DNA from: Bacteriovoracaceae bacterium UBA4097
Lineage (GTDB): Bacteria > Bdellovibrionota > Bacteriovoracia > Bacteriovoracales > Bacteriovoracaceae
Assembly (NCBI GenBank): GCA_002381765.1
Contig: DFXX01000096.1
Coordinates: 701-22,865 of the forward strand
Direction: 5' to 3'
Length of the DNA: 22,165 bases
Shown here one piece after another: positions 7,024 through 14,957 of this stretch (the first letter of the stretch is position 1; the number at the start of each line of letters is the position of its first letter). The notes under the pieces are model-generated. The model did not search any database and was not told the DNA's origin. It saw only the letters and a program-made list of their open reading frames with translations. Position numbers and translations under genes: made by a program.

Positions 7024-7160
7024 GAAGCTGGTATACCTATAGTCCTTATGAACCTTTGAGAGAACTCAAAAATTCAATAAGTTCTATAGCTTGAGAGTAT
7101 TTATTAACTAAAGCATAAAAGTAAGGTTGAAAGCAGCAATCAAGTAAGCTGCCAAGGATT

Positions 7161-8480
7161 TCAGGCTTTTTGTGAAAAAACTTGTTTGCCCTTAAGGTAA
7201 ACCGCCTTAATCATGGAGTCGTAATCTTCCCGCTTTTGTTTATGTTGAGTGGAAAGATTCTGGATTAGTGCTTCTGCAGACTGCAACTTCTTTCCTTGAA
7301 AAGGTACTACGATAAAGCTGGCCTCTTTACCTTGATTTAAGTTTCCCGAACTTTTCTGCTTACCCATAATTTCAGCTCCGGCTAAGGTGCTGCGATAGAG
7401 TGCTTTCGTATAAGTGGCCCCTGAAACTTTTTTCCTTGAATTCTGATCTACAAAACTTCTCATGACATCAAACATTGAGAGGAACGGACCTCCTCCGATA
7501 TCTGACCCCAGGGCCCATCTGACTTTTGCCTTTTCCGTCTTTTTAAAATCGAAGAGACCCGATCCTAGTCCACGCTCTTTAATGGGAGCATTGGAGGTGG
7601 GACAGTGAACAATAGAAGTTTGAGTTTCACTTAAAGTCTTAAGCTCTTTGGGAGAGAGATGGATTCCATGTCCCATCAAAGAGCGCTTTCCAAGCATACC
7701 AGTCTTTTCATAGATATCTGTATATGTTTTCACGTTTTCAAAGCCTGGAAGTTTTTTATAAATGGAAAGGACAAAATCAATCTCTTGTGGAGTTTCAGAG
7801 AGATGTGTTTGCTTAAAGCATTTGGCCTTATCCGCCAACTGACTTCCTTTTTTCATCACCTTCGGAGTAGTGGTTATCGCAAACCGAGGAGTAAAACAGT
7901 GTAGAGAACCATACTTCTTGATTAGTCTCTTTGTGATAGATAATGACTCGTCCTCTGTTTGAGTCAGCTCTTCGGGAGAATTCATATTCATAAGTACATT
8001 GCCGATGACAAAATCACCCTTTGCCTCTTTTAGAGCAGCTTCCACTGCATGCTCGTGGATAGAGCTATAACAGGCCCCACCAATGGTTCCGGTACTTGTT
8101 AATTTTTTGAAAAAAGATTTAGCTTTGGTTTTTGCATATTTTTTATCAGCAAATTTCATCTCAGAAGGGAAGGTATACTTCTCGAGCCACTCAAGGAGGG
8201 AATCCTTAGGCATAACTCTTACATCATCTTGGACCCAATGAAAGTGCATATCAAAGAAGCCTGGCAAAATGACTGAAGACTCAAAGCGAGTGGTGTTCTT
8301 TTCAGTCATAAAAGCACCGTATTTCTTAACCCCCTGAGTTAAAGGGAGAAGATCTTTGATAACCTTCTGCCCGTTTTTCTTTTTAACCACGAGAAGGCCT
8401 TCTGGGAAATAGTCACACTTCTTATCATTTTGTGGATTAAGAATAGCCGCAATATAAAAGTTTAAATTCTGCGATGCCAT
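7161..8480 (-). CDS. guaD: Guanine deaminase, amidohydrolase family
   Basis: Predicted to convert guanine to xanthine and ammonia in purine salvage or catabolism. The 439-residue protein has metal ligands in ILPGFFDMHFHW (H79, H81), QTHLSET (H226), MGHGIHLS (H271) and ALGSDIGGG (D327). The segment SLLEWLEKYTFPSEMKF closely matches the guanine deaminase signature (LLEWLxKYTFPAE in the human enzyme), and TPRFAITTTP and VHCPTSNAPI also fit. This separates it from other amidohydrolases such as cytosine deaminase or chlorohydrolase. It diverges from the NfeD gene 53 bases away. No purine transporter or xanthine dehydrogenase is in the window. ATG with a modest AAGGA ribosome site. Confidence 0.9.
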   Translation of the reverse strand: MASQNLNFYIAAILNPQNDKKCDYFPEGLLVVKKKNGQKVIKDLLPLTQGVKKYGAFMTEKNTTRFESSVILPGFFDMHFHWVQDDVRVMPKDSLLEWLEKYTFPSEMKFADKKYAKTKAKSFFKKLTSTGTIGGACYSSIHEHAVEAALKEAKGDFVIGNVLMNMNSPEELTQTEDESLSITKRLIKKYGSLHCFTPRFAITTTPKVMKKGSQLADKAKCFKQTHLSETPQEIDFVLSIYKKLPGFENVKTYTDIYEKTGMLGKRSLMGHGIHLSPKELKTLSETQTSIVHCPTSNAPIKERGLGSGLFDFKKTEKAKVRWALGSDIGGGPFLSMFDVMRSFVDQNSRKKVSGATYTKALYRSTLAGAEIMGKQKSSGNLNQGKEASFIVVPFQGKKLQSAEALIQNLSTQHKQKREDYDSMIKAVYLKGKQVFSQKA

Positions 8481-8533
8481 AGTATGTCCTTTTTACTGGC
8501 CTTGCGGTCCACTTATTCATTAACCTTGTTTCT

Positions 8534-9841
8534 ATGAGACAAACAATTATACTCAAATTTCTTCTCTTTGTCTTGGGAGTAATCCCTCTCCTCTCCTTCG
8601 GCAATACCTATAAAATTAATGAGATTTCCTATCTCAGTATTAATTCAGCTATTACTCCAGCAACCTATGATTATCTATCTTATCACTTTAAGAATATTTC
8701 CCATGAATCCCTGGCAGTGATTAAGATAAATACACCTGGGGGTTTGGTAACAGTCACCAAGGATATCATCACTCTTATTGGTAATCAGGAGTTTCCTGTA
8801 GCTGTGTGGATTAGCCCTGAAGGGGCATCAGCCTCAAGTGCTGGAGCCATCATAGCCTCAGGGGCCCACTTCATTTTCATGTCACCTGGAACCAATATGG
8901 GGGCCGCAACCCCTGTTGGTATGGGTGAGGATATAAAAGAAGGTGATGAAAGAAATAAGGCCTTAAATGATTTAACTGCATTGGTAAGATCATTAAGTCA
9001 TTCCAGAGGAAGACCTTCCGCTCCCTTTGAGGCCATGATCAGATCGGCCAATTCCTATACTGATAAAGAAGCTTTAAAGCTTAAAATCATCGATGGAATC
9101 ATCTCAAAACCTCATGAGTTAAAGCAAAAGCTTGAAGGTAAGGAATTTGTTCTGGGTGGTAAGACCTTAAATATTCTTTTTGCTGAAGCTCCGAATAGCA
9201 AGGATCTTGAACCAACTGTCGGGCAAAAGCTCTTAGAGGTTCTGGCCAATCCATCCACTGCTTACTTTTTATTCTTGATAGGAATTGCTCTTATTTATTT
9301 TGAGTTTCAAGCTCCAGGGGGATTTATTGCAGGAACCGTGGGTGTGGGATTTATTCTTCTCGCTGCAATAGCGTTTCAAGTTCTTCCCCTTAACTGGGGC
9401 GCTTTGGGACTTATCATTCTGGGACTCTTGCTCTTTATTTTAGAAATCTTCATTACCAGCTTTGGCATTCTCTCTCTGGCGGGACTCGCCTCTCTTGTCA
9501 TGGGATCACTCTTTCTCTTTCATGGAGAGAGTGGTTTCATCAGTGTTGAGTATCCCATCATGATCTCCTCACTCTTAGGAGTTGTTGTCTCAATGGCATT
9601 TATTGCTTGGTATCTTTACAACGACAGTAAGAAACAACGCTCTCATTCAAACTTCTTCATGCCTATTGGCTCAAAAGGAGTTATCGTGAATAAAAATTCT
9701 GGGACTCAGCTATACCAAGTCAAAGTAAGAGGAGAAATTTGGAACGCGACTATTAGAGATGATTTAGAAATTGGCGATTCGGTTGAAGTTACAGATGTCG
9801 ATGACGAAAAACTACTTATTCAAATCAAAGCAACAAATTAA
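8534..9841 (+). CDS. nfeD: NfeD-type membrane-bound serine protease (long form)
   Basis: A 435-residue long-form NfeD protein. Residues 1-24 are a signal peptide. Residues 30-200 form a ClpP/crotonase-like protease domain: INTPGGLV, the serine motif GASASSAGAI with S102 as likely nucleophile, and K142 (ERNKALND) about 40 residues later as the likely Lys of a Ser-Lys dyad, similar to the spacing in Pyrococcus PH1510. Residues 242-362 contain about five membrane helices. Residues 375-432 are the OB-fold NfeD domain. It is followed after 9 bases by a slipin gene, the classical partner. I see no Shine-Dalgarno sequence before the ATG (the preceding bases are TAACCTTGTTTCT), yet the signal peptide begins here, so the start is probably correct. 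Confidence 0.93.
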   Translation: MRQTIILKFLLFVLGVIPLLSFGNTYKINEISYLSINSAITPATYDYLSYHFKNISHESLAVIKINTPGGLVTVTKDIITLIGNQEFPVAVWISPEGASASSAGAIIASGAHFIFMSPGTNMGAATPVGMGEDIKEGDERNKALNDLTALVRSLSHSRGRPSAPFEAMIRSANSYTDKEALKLKIIDGIISKPHELKQKLEGKEFVLGGKTLNILFAEAPNSKDLEPTVGQKLLEVLANPSTAYFLFLIGIALIYFEFQAPGGFIAGTVGVGFILLAAIAFQVLPLNWGALGLIILGLLLFILEIFITSFGILSLAGLASLVMGSLFLFHGESGFISVEYPIMISSLLGVVVSMAFIAWYLYNDSKKQRSHSNFFMPIGSKGVIVNKNSGTQLYQVKVRGEIWNATIRDDLEIGDSVEVTDVDDEKLLIQIKATN

Positions 9842-9850
9842 GGAGTTGAT

Positions 9851-10588
9851 ATGACGTTTTTACCTTTTCTTGTCATTGCAGGGGTTATCCTCTTCAGTGC
9901 TATCAAAATTCTCAATGAATATGAGAGAGGTGTAATTCTTAGACTTGGAAAGTTCACAGGAGTCAGAGGCCCAGGACTTATTATCCTTATCCCTGGATTA
10001 GAGAAAATGGTTAAGGTCGATCTTCGACTCGTAACCATGGATATCCCCTCTCAGGATATCATTTCTAAAGATAACGTTACTCTTAAAGTAAATGGTGTTG
10101 TGTACTTCAAGGTGAGTAATCCTGATCGGGCCATTATTGCTGTAGAAAACTACTACCACGCTACTGCTCAGATTGCGCAAACAACCCTGCGCTCTGTGAT
10201 CGGTCAATATGAACTAGACGAGATTCTTGCTCATCGAGATAAAATCAATGTTCGTCTTCAGGAAATTCTGGATGAATTGACTGAGCCTTGGGGAATTAAG
10301 ATCACCAATGTGGAAGTTAAGGCAATCGATCTTCCTACTGAAATGCAAAGGGCCATGGCCAAGCAAGCTGAAGCCGAAAGAGAGAAGAGAGCTAAGATTA
10401 TCTCTGCTCAAGGTGAGTTTGAAGCCTCTAAGAAACTGGCCGAAGCGGCCCAAGTTTTGGGTGAGCAGAAAGATGCCATTACTTTGAGATATCTAGAGAC
10501 GATGCGAGAGATCGCTGGATCAAATGGAAGTTCCACAACTTTCTTCCCTATTCCGGTGGATTTCTTGAAAGGCTTGATGAATAAGTAA
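9851..10588 (+). CDS. Slipin (stomatin/SPFH family), partner of NfeD
   Basis: A 245-residue membrane scaffold protein. Residues 4-20 are one hydrophobic anchor; residues 21-165 are the SPFH/band 7 domain (YERGVILRLGKF, RGPGLIILIPGLEKM); residues 165-222 are a charged coiled coil (KQAEAEREKRAKIISAQGEF). The C-terminus TTFFPIPVDFLKGL is hydrophobic, as in archaeal stomatin PH1511, where the partner NfeD protease cuts this region. The ATG has AAGGAG 5 bases upstream and lies 9 bases after the NfeD stop. The pair is likely involved in membrane organisation or quality control. The gene ends at a strong terminator. Confidence 0.95.
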   Translation: MTFLPFLVIAGVILFSAIKILNEYERGVILRLGKFTGVRGPGLIILIPGLEKMVKVDLRLVTMDIPSQDIISKDNVTLKVNGVVYFKVSNPDRAIIAVENYYHATAQIAQTTLRSVIGQYELDEILAHRDKINVRLQEILDELTEPWGIKITNVEVKAIDLPTEMQRAMAKQAEAEREKRAKIISAQGEFEASKKLAEAAQVLGEQKDAITLRYLETMREIAGSNGSSTTFFPIPVDFLKGLMNK

Positions 10589-10594
10589 GTCATA

Positions 10595-10627
10595 AAAAAA
10601 AATCCTGCTTCGGCAGGATTTTTTTTT
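10595..10627. terminator. Bidirectional rho-independent terminator with UUCG loop
   Basis: AATCCTGC (10601-10608), TTCG and GCAGGATT (10613-10620), preceded by six more A residues and followed by seven T residues. It terminates the slipin operon on the plus strand and, by symmetry, the small secreted protein gene on the minus strand, whose TAA stop (10626-10628) lies in the T-tract. Confidence 0.95.
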
Positions 10628-10865
10628 ACCATTTACTGGTACCAATTTGCTGATGTTTTTTATCCAAACCAGGAGCTTCTTCGGGATGCCAATGGGGTTT
10701 TACTGAAGCAGGACCCCGTGTTGGTTTTTTATGAATCTTTTGACTCTGATCATCCTTTTCAAGGTCTTTTTTAACTTCTTGAATGAAGGTTTTGTATAAG
10801 TCATCTTTCGAATCTGCCCATGCAGAAAATGATAAAGAAAGAGAAATAATTATCAAAAGCCTCAT
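10626..10865 (-). CDS. Small secreted protein of unknown function
   Basis: I do not recognise this 79-residue protein. Residues 1-17 are a clear signal peptide (LLIIISLSLSFSAWA) with cleavage expected after AWA. The mature part is about 62 residues, highly charged and rich in Lys, with a His-containing segment (HWHPEEAPGLDKKH) and no cysteine, so it is probably disordered in the periplasm. ATG with an excellent GGGAGG ribosome site 4 bases upstream. It lies in the same orientation as the next upstream small exported protein gene. Its stop codon lies in the terminator of the slipin operon. Confidence 0.75.
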   Translation of the reverse strand: MRLLIIISLSLSFSAWADSKDDLYKTFIQEVKKDLEKDDQSQKIHKKPTRGPASVKPHWHPEEAPGLDKKHQQIGTSKW

Positions 10866-10894
10866 AGGACCTCCCTAGTATCATTCTTGTCGGA

Positions 10895-10923
10895 ATTTTA
10901 CCGGGAGATCTTTAGTGTTTTAA
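10895..10923 (-). promoter_or_regulatory. Possible promoter of the 79-residue protein gene
   Basis: Minus strand TTAAAA (10918-10923), a 17-base spacer and TAAAAT (10895-10900), in the 61-base gap between the two small secreted protein genes. Both hexamers are imperfect and AT-rich. Confidence 0.4.
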
Positions 10924-10926
10924 TTT

Positions 10927-11286
10927 TTATTCGGCTTCTTCGGGAAGAGTACTGTAATCAATGACTTCATCTTCCGGCAAGTCAGCTTCTTCTGCTTGTC
11001 TTAGGCTTTCAGGGTCAACTTCTTCAGCATTTAAGGTCTGGCCAAAATTATCGGATTCCTGCTGCTGAGGTGTAGGATTCGGTGAGGTGTTCATATCATC
11101 GGTAGAGATTCCAAAGTCTTCTTCCGCATGGGCCGCTTGTTCTTCCTGTCTTTGATTATTAAAAACTCCATCATTAGGAGAAGTGAAAGTACCCGGAGCA
11201 TATCTTCCAGAGTTGGGTTCATACTGCTCTTGTCCCACAGCCGTTAAGGATAAACCCAAACACATCAATACTAATAACGCTTTCAT
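10927..11286 (-). CDS. Small acidic exported protein of unknown function
   Basis: I do not recognise this 119-residue protein. Residues 1-19 are a signal peptide (MKALLVLMCLGLSLTAVGQ) without a lipobox cysteine at the cleavage site. The mature part is low-complexity, rich in Glu, Gln, Asp, Asn and Pro, with no cysteine and an acidic C-terminus (EEADLPEDEVIDYSTLPEEA). This predicts a soluble, disordered, strongly acidic periplasmic or secreted protein. ATG with AAGGAG 5 bases upstream and a good promoter. Confidence 0.75.
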   Translation of the reverse strand: MKALLVLMCLGLSLTAVGQEQYEPNSGRYAPGTFTSPNDGVFNNQRQEEQAAHAEEDFGISTDDMNTSPNPTPQQQESDNFGQTLNAEEVDPESLRQAEEADLPEDEVIDYSTLPEEAE

Positions 11287-11322
11287 AAGATCTCCTTTTT
11301 ATGAGTTCTATTGCGTAAGAAG

Positions 11323-11352
11323 ATTATAGCTCTTGTGAATGGACGCTGTGAA
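11323..11352 (-). promoter_or_regulatory. Promoter of the 119-residue exported protein gene
   Basis: Minus strand TTCACA (11347-11352), an 18-base spacer and a consensus TATAAT (11323-11328). Transcription would start near 11316, about 30 bases before the ATG. Confidence 0.6.
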
Positions 11353-11394
11353 AAGGCAAAACATGAACAAAATAATTGATTAACTAAGGGATAA

Positions 11395-11422
11395 TGAGAG
11401 AGGGGAGAACTCCCCTCTCTCA
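11395..11422 (-). terminator. Perfect 12-13-bp hairpin after typA
   Basis: TGAGAGAGGGGAG (11395-11407) and CTCCCCTCTCTCA (11410-11422) pair exactly, leaving a tight GAAC-type loop. It starts 10 bases after the typA stop on the minus strand. The downstream tract (ATTATCCC) is poor in T, so it may act as a terminator or as an RNA-stabilising stem. Confidence 0.6.
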
Positions 11423-11432
11423 AAGTAAATTT

Positions 11433-13241
11433 TTATCTAACTACAGTACGAAGGGCCTGCTTAAGCTCCTTCTTTCTAATGCGGATACTCTTAGGAGTAA
11501 CCTCCACCCACTCATCCTCATCAATCCAGTCAAGTGCCCAATCAAGCGTTCTATGCGGGATTGGGGGAAGAATGATGTTTTCATCCTTACCTGCTGTACG
11601 AACAGAGGTCAGATGTTTTTCACGACAGACGTTTAAGTTCAAATCATTTGGACGAGTACTCTCACCTACAACTTGACCTTCATAAGACTGCTCACCCGGA
11701 AGAACAAATTGTCTACCACTTGAGAGAACGTTGAAAAGTGCATAAGGAGTAATTTTACCTGCTCTATCTGAGATCAAAGCACCGTTGGCACGGGCAAGCA
11801 TCTTACCCACATGTGGCTCATAGCCAATGAAGTATGAAGACATAAGTCCCTGACCCTTAGTATCTGTAAGGAAGGTAGAGCGGTAACCAATGAGACCACG
11901 AGAAGGAACGATAAATTCCATACGTGTACGGCCTTCTCCAAAGGGAGACATGGCCTCAAGTTTTCCTTTACGGGAAGCCATTTTTTCAGTGATTACACCG
12001 GTAGATTCATTAGGAACATCCAGAACTAATCTTTCAAATGGTTCCATTAACTGACCATCGATTTCTTTAGTAATTACTTGTGGACGAGCAATCATAAGCT
12101 CAAATCCAGCACGACGAATCTCTTCAAACACTACGGCAACCTGAAGCTCTCCACGGGCCTTTAGGATGAAGACTTTTGGATCTTCTGTTGGCTCATATTT
12201 GAGAGAAACGTTCTTACGAATAGCATCAATCAAGAATTCTTCCAGACGGCGTGAAGTGAGGTACTCACCTTCTCGACCTGACATGGGAGATGTATTTACT
12301 GAAACCTGTACAGAAACAGTAGGCGGTTCAACTTCAATCCTTGGAAGAGATTCTGGCTTTTCAGGAGCACAAAGCGTGTCACCAATATCGCCATTATCAA
12401 ATCCAGAGATAATGACAATCTCTCCGGCTTCAGCAGATTCAACAATGGACATACCGAGACCATCGTAAATTTGCAGAGAAGTAACTTTGAAGGTCTTACT
12501 CTTACCTTCTGCTCCCATCCACAAAATCTGCTTGTTATTATTAATAACACCTCTTTGAATACGTCCAACCATCAAAGCTCCAAGATAATTGGAATAAGAA
12601 AGGTTAGTCACCAGAAGCTGAGCAGGACCAGTCTTATCAACTTTCGGATCTGGATAATAATCACTAACAAAGAAATCGAGCATCGGCTCAAGATTTCCTT
12701 CTCTTCTATTTTGATCATCTGACGCATATCCTGCGCGTCCAGAACCATAAAGGAATGGAATATCTAAATCCACTTCATGCCCTGATTGAGAAGCAAGTTC
12801 TAAAAGAAGATCTTCGATTTCTCCCTTCACTTCATCAATACGCTCATCCGGGCGATCCACTTTATTGATAAATACGGCAATTCTGATATCTCTCTCTATA
12901 GCTTTAGATAATACAAAACGCGTTTGCGGAAGAGGACCTTCAGAGGCATCAACCAAAAGCATAATACCATCAACCATCATTAAAGATCGTTCTACTTCTC
13001 CACCGAAATCGGCGTGTCCAGGAGTATCGAGAAGATTGATTTTGGTATCTTTCCAACGGATGGCACAGTTCTTGGCCTTAATGGTGATTCCACGTTCCTT
13101 TTCGAGTTCGCCGGAATCCATTACTCTTTCTACAAGCTGCTCATGAGCTGAGAATAGTCCTGATTGCTTTAATAATTCATCTACTAGAGTTGTTTTACCG
13201 TGATCCACGTGCGCCACAATGGCGATGTTCTTCAATTTCAT
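11433..13241 (-). CDS. typA: Ribosome-associated translational GTPase TypA/BipA
   Basis: TypA is an EF-G-like GTPase that binds the ribosome and helps 50S assembly and growth under stress or cold. The 602-residue length is typical. The G-domain motifs are AHVDHGKTT (G1, residues 10-18), ERGIT (49-53), LDTPGHADF (G3, 71-79) and INKVDRPD (G4, 125-132). Domain II and EF-G-like domains follow, then the TypA-specific C-terminus ending in a basic stretch (KSIRIRKKELKQALRTV). ATG with AAGG 10 bases upstream. It follows the FAD dehydrogenase gene by 67 bases on the same strand and may be partly cotranscribed with it. A strong hairpin follows. Confidence 0.98.
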   Translation of the reverse strand: MKLKNIAIVAHVDHGKTTLVDELLKQSGLFSAHEQLVERVMDSGELEKERGITIKAKNCAIRWKDTKINLLDTPGHADFGGEVERSLMMVDGIMLLVDASEGPLPQTRFVLSKAIERDIRIAVFINKVDRPDERIDEVKGEIEDLLLELASQSGHEVDLDIPFLYGSGRAGYASDDQNRREGNLEPMLDFFVSDYYPDPKVDKTGPAQLLVTNLSYSNYLGALMVGRIQRGVINNNKQILWMGAEGKSKTFKVTSLQIYDGLGMSIVESAEAGEIVIISGFDNGDIGDTLCAPEKPESLPRIEVEPPTVSVQVSVNTSPMSGREGEYLTSRRLEEFLIDAIRKNVSLKYEPTEDPKVFILKARGELQVAVVFEEIRRAGFELMIARPQVITKEIDGQLMEPFERLVLDVPNESTGVITEKMASRKGKLEAMSPFGEGRTRMEFIVPSRGLIGYRSTFLTDTKGQGLMSSYFIGYEPHVGKMLARANGALISDRAGKITPYALFNVLSSGRQFVLPGEQSYEGQVVGESTRPNDLNLNVCREKHLTSVRTAGKDENIILPPIPHRTLDWALDWIDEDEWVEVTPKSIRIRKKELKQALRTVVR

Positions 13242-13308
13242 GCTTAATTACCTTTTGTCTTGGAATGCAAATACCTTAATGGATGCGTGCCTTTTTGACG
13301 AGTTAAAG

Positions 13309-14865
13309 TTAAGTGAGAAGCTGCTCTTGTCTTAAGATACTTATGGCGACTTTCACCCCGTCCACGGCAGCTGAAGTAATTCCGCCAGCATATCCAGCTC
13401 CCTCGCCGCAGGGATATAGACCATTATGGGAAACAGAAATCAGGGTATTTTTGTCTCTTAGGATCGTTAAGGGTGCGGAAGTGCGTGTTTCCGGGGCGAT
13501 CAGCAGAGCATCCTTATGAATAAATCCCGGAAGACTACGATCAAATTCAAGGAGTCCCTGCTTAAGGTGCTTATTGATAAAATCTGGGAATATTTGCCGG
13601 ATATCGGCCTTAAAAATACTTGAGGGGGAAGAAGTTTTTGGCAGATCTCTTTCATCCAGCTTCCCCTCCATGAATTCTTTGATGGTCATTGCAGGTAATT
13701 CCCGGCCCGTGGCGTGCTCCTTGGAAAGAGCATAGGCCTTCTGCTCAATTTCATGCTGAAACTTAAGTCCGGCCATGAGGTCATCTGATTTAAGGTCCTT
13801 ATCGGTCTTAACTGAAACTACCAGAGCAGCATTCGACCAGGGAGAATTGCGAGCAAAATTACTCATTCCATTGACTACAATTCCATTTTCTTCAGTTCCT
13901 GAAGAAAGGACATATCCTCCAGGACACATGCAAAAACTATAAACTCCATGGTCACTCCACTTATCATGCCAACTTAAGCGATAACGAGCAGAACCTAATT
14001 CCTTGGCCTCACAAAAACTACCATATTGGAGAGAGTCGATATACCTACGAGAATGCTCTACCCGCACGCCCACAGCAAAATCTTTTAGCTTCATGGCGAT
14101 CTTAGATTCTATGAGGTGTTGGTAAAGATCTTGAGCTGAGTGACCAGTCGCAAGCACGATATGCTTCGAGCGAAGAGTGTCTCCAGTGGAGAGCTTCACT
14201 CCTGTCACTTGATTATTCTCGATAATCAGTTCATCGACTCTGGTGTTGTAGCGAATCTCACACCCCTTGGATCTCAGCCAATCTGAAATTTGAGTAATGA
14301 TGGTCCTAATCTTATTGGATCCCAAATGAGGATTCGATTCATAAGCTGTTTCCGGAGGAGCTCCGAAATCCACAAACTTCTTCATGACATAGGAAACAAG
14401 ATCAGACTTAATTCTCGTAATGAGCTTCCCATCAGAAAAGAGTCCTGCTCCACCTTCTCCGTAACAAACATTGGTTTCCGGATCAAGCTCTCCATAGCGC
14501 CAGAACTTCGCAATCTTGAGCATTCGTTTACTGGCCTCATCACCTCTTTCGATAATGATGGAGGGTACACCATGCTCGGCCAGACGAACGGCACAGAAAA
14601 GCCCACCAGGCCCAGCACCAATGATAATAGGCTTACTTTCCAGGGGGCAGAAGGTCGGGAAAGTTTCGGGACCAGGATAAGCATCATTTTCATGGGTAAG
14701 AGCTTCTAAGACGTAGAGGAAACTTGGCTTCTTGCCTCGAGGAGCTCCACGAGCATCCAGACTTTTGGAAATCATCCTGAAATCAATGATCTCAGGATAT
14801 GTCTTTTTCACATAAAGGCTAAGGTCCACATCAAAGGGGAGATCAAATTGATACTTTTTTGGCAT
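13309..14865 (-). CDS. FAD-dependent dehydrogenase, COG2509 type
   Basis: A 518-residue flavoprotein of the poorly characterised COG2509 group. Residues 1-70 are an N-terminal domain typical of this group. The FAD dinucleotide fold begins at KPIIIGAGPGGLFCAVRLAEHG (GAGPGG 83-88) with the ribose-binding E106 in IIIERGDE. The segment CYGEGGAGLFSDGKL and the C-terminal FAD loop NGLYPCGEGAGYAGGITSAAVDG are family signatures. No membrane helices are seen, so it is probably cytosolic. The substrate is unknown. The ATG at 14865 has no clear ribosome binding site. It diverges from cinA, with opposing -10 elements in the 92-base gap. Confidence 0.9.
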   Translation of the reverse strand: MPKKYQFDLPFDVDLSLYVKKTYPEIIDFRMISKSLDARGAPRGKKPSFLYVLEALTHENDAYPGPETFPTFCPLESKPIIIGAGPGGLFCAVRLAEHGVPSIIIERGDEASKRMLKIAKFWRYGELDPETNVCYGEGGAGLFSDGKLITRIKSDLVSYVMKKFVDFGAPPETAYESNPHLGSNKIRTIITQISDWLRSKGCEIRYNTRVDELIIENNQVTGVKLSTGDTLRSKHIVLATGHSAQDLYQHLIESKIAMKLKDFAVGVRVEHSRRYIDSLQYGSFCEAKELGSARYRLSWHDKWSDHGVYSFCMCPGGYVLSSGTEENGIVVNGMSNFARNSPWSNAALVVSVKTDKDLKSDDLMAGLKFQHEIEQKAYALSKEHATGRELPAMTIKEFMEGKLDERDLPKTSSPSSIFKADIRQIFPDFINKHLKQGLLEFDRSLPGFIHKDALLIAPETRTSAPLTILRDKNTLISVSHNGLYPCGEGAGYAGGITSAAVDGVKVAISILRQEQLLT

Positions 14866-14880
14866 AATGACGGGTTTTTA

Positions 14881-14917
14881 CATTACGCATCGTAGAAAAT
14901 CAAAGAATTTCATTACG
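14881..14917. repeat. Twin CATTACG repeats between the FAD gene and cinA
   Basis: CATTACG occurs at 14881-14887 and 14911-14917, 30 bases apart (about three helical turns). CATCG (14888-14892) and CGATG (14916-14920) add an inverted element. They sit in the leader region of the FAD gene and upstream of the cinA -10, so they may be regulator half-sites. Confidence 0.35.
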
Positions 14918-14923
14918 ATGAGG

Positions 14924-14931
14924 ATTATATT
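14924..14931. promoter_or_regulatory. Overlapping divergent -10 elements for the FAD gene and cinA
   Basis: The eight bases ATTATATT contain TATAAT on the minus strand (14924-14929) and TATATT on the plus strand (14926-14931). Both lack a good -35. If used, transcription of the two genes would be mutually exclusive at this site. Confidence 0.4.
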
Positions 14932-14957
14932 AAGATTTCCCATCATCAGGAGAGGCC

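Noticed and set aside
7055..7070. TTTGAG-AGAA-CTCAAA hairpin between the receiver and guaD genes
   Set aside because: Only 6 AT-rich pairs, no T-tract on the relevant strand, and upstream of a promoter; not supported as a terminator.
7144..7163. GCAGC/GCTGC stem as terminator of guaD
   Set aside because: Five pairs with a 10-base loop and a broken T-tract, too weak to call.
12166..12468. 100-residue plus-strand ORF opposite typA
   Set aside because: It lies wholly within a conserved gene, with no ribosome site and no recognisable sequence; a shadow frame.
14290..14709. 139-residue plus-strand ORF opposite the FAD dehydrogenase gene
   Set aside because: Antisense shadow of the conserved FAD-binding region with no start signals.
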